Below, one piece after another: positions 1-5,735 of a stretch of 5,735 nt of DNA. This stretch comes from an uncultured Bacteroidales bacterium (GTDB taxonomy: Bacteria; Bacteroidota; Bacteroidia; Bacteroidales; F082). Position 1 is the stretch's first letter, and the number at the start of each line of letters is the position of its first letter. Below the pieces are notes generated by a model that ran no database searches, was not told the DNA's origin, and saw nothing but the letters and a program-made list of their open reading frames with translations. The stretch covers positions 1-5,735 of the forward strand of contig CALAZZ010000018.1 in the NCBI GenBank assembly GCA_937926515.1, written 5' to 3'. The translations under genes were made by a program, and so were the position numbers.

Positions 1-287
1 AATAAGGGATGCCAGTTTGAATCTTCCTTGTTCACCTCGATGGTCCAGGAATGATTCCGGTATTGACCGGGTGGTTTTACTAAGTGAGATATGATGACTT
101 CCTGAGATTCACTGGTATAGTTACCTGTATAGTTATTGCCGGGCTCAGTAATTATGGCGTCATTTACATTAATTTCCCAATCATTTAAAACATCAAACTC
201 AATGGTCATGGCCGGCTGAGAAAAAAGCAACCTACTCATAAATAATGAGCTGAGAATAAGAATATGAAATAAAAATAGATTCCTCAC
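1..287 (-). CDS. Secreted protein of unknown function, 5' part only (gene E, GTG start)
   Basis: An open frame of 95 complete codons runs from a GTG at 287 off the left edge without a stop. An in-frame TAA lies directly upstream (290-288), so GTG is the earliest possible start. It gives a good signal peptide: a short basic start (MRN), a hydrophobic stretch of about 18 residues and a likely cut after LLFSQ (residue 24). The only nearby ATG (239) would cut the signal peptide to a few residues. The mature part seen so far (25-95) has alternating polar and hydrophobic residues, a GNNYTGNYTSES segment (50-61) and a WTIEV segment (81-85), which suggests a beta-sandwich domain. It starts 6 nt after gene D stops, so it is almost certainly in the same operon. 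I do not recognise the family. As the last visible gene behind an usher-like barrel it may be a minor or tip component, but that is a guess from position. The weak point is the non-ATG start. Confidence 0.75.
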   Translation of the reverse strand, partial: MRNLFLFHILILSSLFMSRLLFSQPAMTIEFDVLNDWEINVNDAIITEPGNNYTGNYTSESQEVIISHLVKPPGQYRNHSWTIEVNKEDSNWHPL

Positions 288-293
288 TTATAA

Positions 294-902
294 TTAGTTA
301 TCTGTTATTGTATAAGTTATTATCAGGTCCGCCGAAGGCACTGCAAACAGCTGACTATAGTCTTCAATTTCGAGCAAATAGGTCAATTGATGGCCGTTTC
401 CAACACCATCGCCTGTAAAGGCGCCTCTAATACCACTGATGCAACTTTGTGGAACAGTGGACAAGGAAATCTCACCTGAAGGAACTCCTGTAGCTCCTTC
501 ACCGGCACCACTATAAGAACCGGCAATTAATTTAAGCCTTATACCACTTGGCAGATTTCCGGCATCAATTTGAGCACTCACGTTTCGGCTTGGACCATTG
601 GCAGTGATGGCAGAAGTATAATTTAACCAAAGCTCATTATTCATACTTGCAGCGCCCGCCACTATGGGATATCCGGCTTGAAGCGGACTATCAAATGCAA
701 GTTCAATTGTTTGGCCGGCCGGTTCAATGTCAATAAGTGCAATGGGCGGCAAAGTGACATTGACAGCATTCCTGCCTTCGGCCTGCTGCTGACCCAACAC
801 AGGGAATCCAGTCAATACCAGTATAATCACCTTAAGGAGTTTCAGTCCTAAATAACTGGTAATCTTTTTATTTGCCCGAACTATTTGCCGGTGGTTCAAC
901 AT
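294..902 (-). CDS. Secreted subunit-like protein, paralogue of gene A (gene D)
   Basis: This encodes 202 aa. The signal peptide has an unusually long basic front (residues 1-24, with many R and K), then a hydrophobic core (VIILVLTGFPVLG) and a likely cut near Q38. The mature part of about 165 residues is beta-rich with little charge, like a small fibre subunit or surface protein. It is clearly related to gene A, sharing in order: a Pro-hydrophobic segment PPIALIDI (52-59), LWLNYT (91-96), a Gly/Ser-rich middle, GEISL (143-147), SGI...FT (156-163), NGHQL (169-173) and a C-terminal TYTIT (196-200). There is no lipobox, so it is not a lipoprotein, and no type IX secretion C-terminal domain. It has one Cys (153). 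The start lies inside gene C, and later in-frame codons would remove the basic front of the signal peptide. Small beta-sandwich proteins of this look occur widely in Bacteroidota as uncharacterised secreted proteins. A role as second or minor subunit is inferred from the paralogy and gene order. Confidence 0.9.
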   Translation of the reverse strand: MLNHRQIVRANKKITSYLGLKLLKVIILVLTGFPVLGQQQAEGRNAVNVTLPPIALIDIEPAGQTIELAFDSPLQAGYPIVAGAASMNNELWLNYTSAITANGPSRNVSAQIDAGNLPSGIRLKLIAGSYSGAGEGATGVPSGEISLSTVPQSCISGIRGAFTGDGVGNGHQLTYLLEIEDYSQLFAVPSADLIITYTITDN

Positions 903-3612
903 ATCTTATTTTGCGTTCTCTATTTTTTAGGTATACATTAATCCTTTGTTTGTCGCCCGATTTTAATTCCAACACATATAATGTTTGTTCAAGTTGTAAG
1001 TCATTTGACAATCCATTGCTGTACACTTCGATGGTCCAGGTCCCGGGTCTTAAACTTTTAAATTCAAAGTTACCAAATTGATCTGTCATAAGCCGAATAA
1101 CTTCATCTTTCTTTCTGGCTTCAACGATTAACCTATTATTCAGAAAAAATAATTCTTCTCGTCCCTGACCGTGAACATCTTTCAACCTGGCAAATATCAG
1201 GCTGTTACCATTTTCAAGTTCAGGCAGAATTAGTTTTCCGGATATCGTGGCCCCGGTTGTAAGCCCGAAATGGATGTGCTTATCGGTATCAGGTTCAATA
1301 TTTAGGGTCATTGGCAGACGGGTGTCTGTGATTTCCATGAACCTCACCGAGGCAGGATCCAATGATAATAGGTACACACCGGGTTGTACATTGTAAAATA
1401 TGAAGTTCCCTTCTGCATCAGTGGTGGTTGTATACCCATTCAGGTTAAGAATTATACCCTCAACCGATTCTGTACCAAGGTTTTCTACTTTGCCCGATAC
1501 CATTACACCAGTCTTGTCCTTCCTTTTAAACGGCATTCCAACTCTCCATGTATATTTGATCGCCAAGGAAAGGTCAGATTCGTCCGTAAATTTCTGTATC
1601 AAAGCATAGCGGGCCATCGCAGAGATTTCATGATTACGCAGGAATCGTTGATTAAACCTTAAGTCAAACAAGCTTCTATCCCGATAGTACTCCTCGATTG
1701 AATAATTATTTTGAAAACGTAGTGAGAAAAAAGTAGAGGGTGTAATCCAGGTCGAAATATCTCCACCATAGTACCAATAATCCCTAATGATTTGTGAGTA
1801 GCGGTTATCACGCTGGAAAGAAGCGAAAGTGCTTAAACTTAGTCGCGATCCGGGTTTATATGCAATACTTCCATATAAAAGAACTGATCTTCCAATGTTA
1901 GTATCATCCAGTAAAAAGTTCTGACTTACACCATAGTTGTTGTAAAACCTAAGTTGAAAATCTTGTATTGCTTGAGTTAGCTCCAGGCGGATGTATTTTT
2001 GATCATAGTGGAATAGTTTATTTTCGGCCCTATCTTCCGACTTGTTGTAAGTAGCATAAGCCCTGATGTTTCCGGATTTCGAATAGTAAAGTCCAACTCC
2101 TGCTCTGTAATATTCCCTATAGGGAGAAGTACCAAAGAGTGTATCCCTGGCTGCGTTGCGATCATCATGACGTGCATTTAACATGATCCTCCACTTCTTT
2201 GTAAGGCTATAATTCAGGTTGCCGGACCAGGTAGTCGTGTTGGTATAGTAGCCCGGGTAAAACTTATCTGCATGAATAACATAGGAAGAAACTGACAGGC
2301 CTCGAGCACGAAAATCGAAACCCAGGTGTAAGCCTTTTCCTCCCTGTTTACCATGGCTACCATACGAAGCTTCGGCAAAAAGATTCAGGTTACTGAATGG
2401 ATTCAAACGAGAAGTTATACTCATCAAATGGGAAGGATCAATTTCAGCTGTGTGCTCCTTTTGCAAATAATGCAGGCCAATATGGTTGTTGCTATTGAAG
2501 TGATAGTTAAAATAACCCGCATAAATCTCTTTGATATCAGCTATGAACCTTGGTTTATGGTAAAAACCGCCAAACTCAGTCTTACCGGCTCTGTAGCTGA
2601 GTTCCACCCCCCTGCCATATCTCGAGTTTTCCGTTAGCGGGCTTAATGAGTAATTTCGATCACCCAGGCTGACACGCATATTCTTACCCTTGTAGGTGGC
2701 ATAATACTCCTCATATTGTCCAAGGACCGAAAGCTGGAAACGATCAGGCCCTCTGAACCTGAATTCAAGTTGATGCATATTTTGAATACCTATGGAACCG
2801 GAGCCATAAATATCAAATTGATAACCGGATAATGTAATATCTCCCTGATTCCTTTGCAAATAGATCATACTAGCTGCAATAGGAAATCGGTGAAATAGAT
2901 CAGGCTTAGGTGCTTGTGTGGGTATGATTCTCAAACGCTGAAAGTTAGTAACATTAGTGCCAACACTATCCTGTATTGCAGCTTCAAGCCTGATCATCCT
3001 TTGTTCGCTTTGCGACAAGTTTTCTAAAGTAGGAATAATTACATTTACGATTTGCATGGAGTCCGGTGCCAGTTCTACTACTGAAGCACCCCGGACATGG
3101 CCGCTATTCAATGTAAGTGCAATTTTCTGAGTGACATTGCTTTTGTTCCTCAGTATATAACTTAACTCAGAAGTATCACCGGCCATGATGAAGGAAGGTG
3201 AAGAAATGAGCTCCAGGGATAAAGCCGATTGAATTTTAATTGATACCGGAGTTTCGATAAGTTGTGATTCATCGGCGGGCTTGCCAACTTCGAAACCTAC
3301 TGTGTAGTCGTTGGCAGCTGTTAAAGGTGGCGTGGTGAAACTAACAAGTTTGGTCATTGTATGATTGGCTTCAACACTGAAGTTTTCATTCCCCATTACA
3401 GGAGTCCATCCATCGGGCAGATGCAATCTGGCTGTTAGATCAATTAGGCTGTCAGTGTGATTTACAATTCTGAAAACCAATGTATTCAGCTTACCGGGAT
3501 CTGATTGGATTTGGCTGGTGTTTAAACGGCTTACGGTAAAGTCCTGACCTGACGAGTTCAGGTATGTCAACAAAAAGAACGGGATTAACCAAAAACCGTT
3601 AAAACATCTCAT
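868..3612 (-). CDS. Usher-like outer-membrane beta-barrel protein with N-terminal Ig-like and C-terminal carboxypeptidase-regulatory-like domains (gene C)
   Basis: This encodes 914 aa. The ATG at 3612 was chosen because it follows the gene B stop by one base (TGA A ATG) and begins a normal signal peptide (basic MR, hydrophobic to about residue 18, likely cut after SSGQ, 23). An upstream in-frame ATG at 3708 would bury that signal under 32 polar residues. Residues 24-127 look like a NEW3/CARDB-type Ig domain (LPDGWT at 65-70, then a P-rich YTVGF turn). Residues 128-233 are a second Ig-like region. About 240-698 is a long run of amphipathic, aromatic-rich strands with short turns, typical of a large outer-membrane barrel; its size suits roughly 24 strands. 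It contains LGDRNYSLSPL (316-326) and GRGVEL (333-338), which recall the lGD...rGv pattern of fimbrial ushers. Residues 703-784 and 785-894 are two carboxypeptidase-regulatory/Cna-B-like domains (TDAEGNFIFYNVQPGVY, 731-747; DQFGNFEFKSLRPGTW, 844-859). No TonB box or TonB-receptor plug is visible. An export pore for A, D and E is the best guess; a structural or adhesive barrel protein is the alternative. Confidence 0.9.
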   Translation of the reverse strand: MRCFNGFWLIPFFLLTYLNSSGQDFTVSRLNTSQIQSDPGKLNTLVFRIVNHTDSLIDLTARLHLPDGWTPVMGNENFSVEANHTMTKLVSFTTPPLTAANDYTVGFEVGKPADESQLIETPVSIKIQSALSLELISSPSFIMAGDTSELSYILRNKSNVTQKIALTLNSGHVRGASVVELAPDSMQIVNVIIPTLENLSQSEQRMIRLEAAIQDSVGTNVTNFQRLRIIPTQAPKPDLFHRFPIAASMIYLQRNQGDITLSGYQFDIYGSGSIGIQNMHQLEFRFRGPDRFQLSVLGQYEEYYATYKGKNMRVSLGDRNYSLSPLTENSRYGRGVELSYRAGKTEFGGFYHKPRFIADIKEIYAGYFNYHFNSNNHIGLHYLQKEHTAEIDPSHLMSITSRLNPFSNLNLFAEASYGSHGKQGGKGLHLGFDFRARGLSVSSYVIHADKFYPGYYTNTTTWSGNLNYSLTKKWRIMLNARHDDRNAARDTLFGTSPYREYYRAGVGLYYSKSGNIRAYATYNKSEDRAENKLFHYDQKYIRLELTQAIQDFQLRFYNNYGVSQNFLLDDTNIGRSVLLYGSIAYKPGSRLSLSTFASFQRDNRYSQIIRDYWYYGGDISTWITPSTFFSLRFQNNYSIEEYYRDRSLFDLRFNQRFLRNHEISAMARYALIQKFTDESDLSLAIKYTWRVGMPFKRKDKTGVMVSGKVENLGTESVEGIILNLNGYTTTTDAEGNFIFYNVQPGVYLLSLDPASVRFMEITDTRLPMTLNIEPDTDKHIHFGLTTGATISGKLILPELENGNSLIFARLKDVHGQGREELFFLNNRLIVEARKKDEVIRLMTDQFGNFEFKSLRPGTWTIEVYSNGLSNDLQLEQTLYVLELKSGDKQRINVYLKNRERKIRYVEPPANSSGK

Positions 3613-3613
3613 T

Positions 3614-4738
3614 TCAATTGCATACACATTCTGATGTATCCATTTTGACGATCCAGGCATCGGGGTATCCGGATGCTCTAACTTCTTCCAATAAGGGTAA
3701 GAGTTCACTTCGGTTTACTGATGTTGCAGTCAATACACGGTAGACGTTCCCGCAGTTGCATATAATGGTGTTATCCAGGCCAGGAAACTGCAGGTGGCTT
3801 GGATCCGTTGGGTTTGAGGCCACCTGTATGCCAAAGATTGTTATAGGTTGCTTTGACTCGCCTCCCTTCTCGGGCATTGGTTTTTGTTCATCGGAAACTT
3901 GTTCTTCAACTGATGTATTGTTTCTATCCTGTGATAAGGGTTGAGTGAATTCTGTTGGCACTTCAATTGTGATATTGGTACCAAAAATATCATCATTCTC
4001 ACAGTCTGCAACCAGCAATGCGGTATATGTATCCGGGGGTAAAGCAGACAGATCGATCACACTTCTTACAGAGGTCCCCGGGAATGTGCGGTTGTTCTTA
4101 GCACTGAACATACCAACATTATTGCCTTCACCATCATACACATCCAGTGCAACGGTATGTCGCAGCATTCGTTCACCGGTATTCTCGATGGTCACATAAT
4201 AATATGTGGATGTATCATTCTTAATTAATTCGGTACCTATAAAATTTAGATTTCGCTCACCGCCATTACCGATATGAGTGATTACCTGAATGCCATATCG
4301 AACCACTGACCTGACACTTATACCAGGCGGCCGGTTTGGGTCGGGTGGAACAATTTTCTCCACCATAATTATGCTCCAGTAGGTACCTGACAAACTTTTA
4401 TCGTCTGGCACATTTACCCTGAATGGTACCGTCAGTTTCTCACCCGGCTGCATATTAATTAAATTTTGTGAGAGCTCAATCCATGATGCATTTGAACGGG
4501 TGAGGCTTCCAGGATCGAGATATTGGGTTTCACCAAAATGATTGAATGAATAATCTTTCTGGTAGATCAATACGGACTCCTCTTTGTCAGAGTTGTTGTG
4601 TATTTCGATATAACGCTGATAGGTTGCACCACTATTCGTTGTGTTCTCATGCGACAGTCCATTATATATCAGAATTGAAGCAAGAAGAGCATGATTGATT
4701 AGTAAGCTAAAAACCAAAAATAGATACTTCATTTTCAT
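3614..4738 (-). CDS. Periplasmic chaperone-like protein: two Ig-like regions plus C-terminal SPOR-like region (gene B)
   Basis: This encodes 374 aa. The signal peptide is residues 1-20 (MKMK, then a hydrophobic run to HALLA). Residues 21-155 form an Ig-like region with features shared by PapD-type chaperone N-domains and DUF916-type WxL-locus proteins: YQRYIEIHNNSD (40-51), a W plus 'MQPGEKLTVPFRVNVP' (96-111) and 'LSGTYWSIIMVE' (116-127). Residues 160-259 form a second Ig-like region (YYYVTIENTGERML, 179-192; LPPDTYTALLVAD, 233-245). A polar, Glu/Gln/Ser-rich linker follows (261-297). Residues 298-367 read like a SPOR repeat: a first strand (TIFGIQVAS), then YRVLTATSVNRSELLPLLEE (333-352) and a closing GYPDAWIVK (357-365). 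SPOR domains bind septal or denuded peptidoglycan. Two Cys-x-Cys pairs (327/329 and 371/373) frame this region. The gene is followed after one base by gene C. The likely role is to hold or guide subunits in the periplasm before export through C while attached to the cell wall. The SPOR call is by pattern; no chaperone activity is shown by the sequence. Confidence 0.92.
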   Translation of the reverse strand: MKMKYLFLVFSLLINHALLASILIYNGLSHENTTNSGATYQRYIEIHNNSDKEESVLIYQKDYSFNHFGETQYLDPGSLTRSNASWIELSQNLINMQPGEKLTVPFRVNVPDDKSLSGTYWSIIMVEKIVPPDPNRPPGISVRSVVRYGIQVITHIGNGGERNLNFIGTELIKNDTSTYYYVTIENTGERMLRHTVALDVYDGEGNNVGMFSAKNNRTFPGTSVRSVIDLSALPPDTYTALLVADCENDDIFGTNITIEVPTEFTQPLSQDRNNTSVEEQVSDEQKPMPEKGGESKQPITIFGIQVASNPTDPSHLQFPGLDNTIICNCGNVYRVLTATSVNRSELLPLLEEVRASGYPDAWIVKMDTSECVCN

Positions 4739-4795
4739 AATTTAACAGACTTGCTTAGCGTTAATGATAGCCCTTGCTTTGATTCTTTTAATATG

Positions 4796-4834
4796 AAAAC
4801 AAACAGGATAGACCATTTTGCAAATCTATCCTGT
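4796..4834 (-). terminator. Intercistronic hairpin with U-rich tail between genes A and B
   Basis: The arms ACAGGATAGA (4803-4812) and TCTATCCTGT (4825-4834) are perfect 10-bp inverted repeats around a 12-nt loop. In the direction of transcription (minus) the hairpin runs straight into TTGTTTTC (4802-4795), as in a rho-independent terminator; the stem is only moderately GC-rich. On the plus strand it is followed after 4 nt by seven T, so it could act both ways. It sits 39 nt after the gene A stop and 57 nt before the gene B start, and no good promoter is visible between it and gene B. It is therefore more likely a leaky terminator or an mRNA-stabilising 3' structure for the gene A message than a full end of the operon. 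Confidence 0.65.
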
Positions 4835-4873
4835 ATGCTTTTTTTCATGAAATTATTTAAGGCTTATATGCTC

Positions 4874-5449
4874 TTAATTTGTTTCTGTTATGGTGTAGGT
4901 TACGATTATTTCGTGGTCTTCGGCAAAGATTGCACCATAATCACCATCTTTAAGGCTAAATGAATACTTGAGTTGATGGCCGTTGCTTGCACCTTTGCTG
5001 GTAAACGAACTACCAATACCACTAACAACATCCAATCCTGTAGTTCCAAGAGTGATTTCACCAGTAGTATTTCCTGTTATTCCCCTGTTATCATTTGAAA
5101 CGGCTGCAGAGAACCCCTGGGCATTGACTTTAATGTCGATACCTGGAACTGCTGCATCCAATTCGGCTGTAATGGTCCTTCTATTGCCCGCGTTCCCCGG
5201 AACAATAGAAGAATAATTTAGCCATAAATCCTCATTGTCATCATCCAATTCTATCGGATCTCCTGGTTCAGTTGGGGCCGTAGCTTCCAGTGTAATACTA
5301 TTGCTTTCGGGTACAATGCCAATGAGTGCCACTTCAGGAATTTTAATAGTTAATTGATGGCTGTCGTCGTCTGAACTTGATTGTGCAAATAAGCCATCCG
5401 TAGTCATGATCATTGCCAATGCAATGATTGAAAGAAATACTTTTTTCAT
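4874..5449 (-). CDS. Secreted subunit-like protein, probable major subunit (gene A)
   Basis: This encodes 191 aa. The signal peptide is MKKVFLSIIALAMIMTTDGLFAQ, with a likely cut after Q23. The mature protein begins with an acidic, flexible SSSDDDSHQ segment, then the alternating strand LTIKIPEVALIGI (33-45). It is strongly acidic and beta-rich, about 168 residues long, with LWLNYS (75-80), TITAELDA (92-99), GEITL (130-134), SGIGSSFT (143-150), NGHQL (156-160) and a C-terminal TYTIT (184-188). The same blocks occur in gene D, so the two are paralogues. It has no cysteine, no lipobox and no type IX secretion tail. It is the first gene behind the promoter and is followed by a hairpin, the arrangement often seen for an abundant structural subunit. 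A polymerising surface subunit is my inference; a soluble or cell-associated secreted protein cannot be excluded. The ATG is preceded by an A-rich stretch, as usual in Bacteroidota. Confidence 0.92.
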   Translation of the reverse strand: MKKVFLSIIALAMIMTTDGLFAQSSSDDDSHQLTIKIPEVALIGIVPESNSITLEATAPTEPGDPIELDDDNEDLWLNYSSIVPGNAGNRRTITAELDAAVPGIDIKVNAQGFSAAVSNDNRGITGNTTGEITLGTTGLDVVSGIGSSFTSKGASNGHQLKYSFSLKDGDYGAIFAEDHEIIVTYTITETN

Positions 5450-5495
5450 CTTTTGTTTAAAATTTAGTTAATACCATGATTTCTTGAAAGCGCTG

Positions 5496-5525
5496 CAAAA
5501 TTAATAACTTTTTAACTTATACAAA
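5496..5525 (-). promoter_or_regulatory. Bacteroidota-type promoter for the operon
   Basis: On the minus strand a TTTG (5525-5522) is followed after 18 nt by TAATTTTG (5503-5496), matching the TAnnTTTG -7 element and TTG/TTTG -33 element recognised by the Bacteroidota primary sigma factor at an accepted spacing. Transcription would begin near 5490, giving a leader of about 40 nt before the gene A ATG at 5449. The surrounding DNA is AT-rich. The match is by eye and the region is AT-rich, so a chance match is possible, but the position right before the first gene supports it. Confidence 0.65.
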
Positions 5526-5735
5526 TTTTTTAAGGGTAACAAAAGGTTAACAAGTAAAAAATGCAATGTCAATTTGGCTTTTCTGCACCACTTTGGGAAC
5601 TAGGTTACAGAATATTAGTAAACAGTATCATAACCTAACCTGGCATCGTTCATGCCTTCTTTTTTTGAGTTGTTACTTTCTACTGTTTGGGGTGATCACT
5701 GCTTTCGGTCTGCATGGCCCCTGCCCTGCCAAGGG
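5526..5735. other. Upstream non-coding region with no recognisable gene
   Basis: No convincing reading frame on either strand. Short frames that enter from the right edge on the minus strand stop within about 60 nt, and their 12-20 residues cannot be judged. The stretch contains an inverted repeat, TAGGTTA (5601-5607) and TAACCTA (5631-5637), whose centres are 30 bp apart, and a small 5-bp hairpin (5642-5656) followed by a T-run on the plus strand. The last 25 bases are noticeably more GC-rich than the rest. It probably holds the upstream regulatory part of the operon promoter; no known operator was recognised. Confidence 0.5.

Noticed and set aside
868..3612. Gene C as a TonB-dependent receptor (SusC-like)
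   Set aside because: It has the C-terminal regulatory-like domains at the wrong end, and neither a TonB box nor a plug domain is visible.
3613..3708. Upstream ATG at 3708 as the start of gene C
   Set aside because: It would overlap gene B by 95 nt and put 32 polar residues before a normal signal peptide; the ATG at 3612, one base after the gene B stop, fits much better.
3945..4199. Plus-strand open frames opposite gene B, and similar ones opposite genes A and C
   Set aside because: They lie wholly inside well-supported minus-strand genes, have no recognisable domain and no promoter context; they are antisense shadows.
294..5449. A and D as WxL-domain proteins
   Set aside because: Both have a conserved LWLNY block but not the paired W-x-L motifs of that family; the likeness to WxL loci is limited to the general plan of gene B and the gene set.
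294..5449. A type V (FimA/Mfa1-like) pilus or type IX secretion cargo
   Set aside because: No signal peptide ends in a lipobox cysteine, as type V pilins require, and no protein ends in a recognisable type IX C-terminal sorting domain.
5642..5666. Rho-independent terminator on the plus strand (GGCAT/ATGCC stem then T-run)
   Set aside because: The stem is only 5 bp and no plus-strand gene lies upstream of it, so there is nothing for it to terminate.
5670..5735. 3' end of an upstream minus-strand gene
   Set aside because: Frames entering from the right stop after 12-20 codons; this is too short to tell coding from non-coding sequence.

Overview
The window looks like a piece of a Bacteroidota chromosome, probably from an environmental lineage of the Cytophagia or Flavobacteriia kind. 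The support is a Bacteroidota-type promoter (TTTG, 18-nt gap, TAATTTTG), A-rich translation starts without clear Shine-Dalgarno sequences, and signal peptides that mostly end in a Q-type junction (FAQ, LGQ, SGQ, FSQ). No genus can be assigned from the sequence alone.

Everything that codes is on the minus strand, so the window reads from right to left. Positions 5450-5735 are a non-coding leader region with the promoter. Then come: (A) a 191-aa secreted subunit-like protein, 5449-4874; a 135-nt gap holding a perfect 10-bp hairpin; (B) a 374-aa periplasmic protein with two Ig-like regions and a C-terminal SPOR-like region, 4738-3614; (C) a 914-aa outer-membrane-barrel protein, 3612-868; (D) a 202-aa paralogue of A, 902-294, overlapping the end of C by 35 nt; and (E) the first 95 codons of another secreted protein, which starts with GTG at 287 and runs off the left edge. 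The genes are packed (gaps of 1 nt, -35 nt and 6 nt after B), as expected for one transcript.

My reading is that this is a surface-fibre or surface-protein export locus built like a chaperone-usher operon: subunit, chaperone-like protein, usher-like barrel, second subunit, further secreted component. None of the proteins carries an obvious signature of the classical fimbrial families, so the analogy rests on architecture and gene order and is inference. B also resembles in general plan the DUF916-type proteins of Gram-positive WxL loci, where an Ig-like protein is combined with cell-wall binding; here a SPOR-like region could supply the peptidoglycan contact. The hairpin after A would let the first subunit be made in excess over the assembly proteins. 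No RNA genes, mobile elements or CRISPR arrays were seen.
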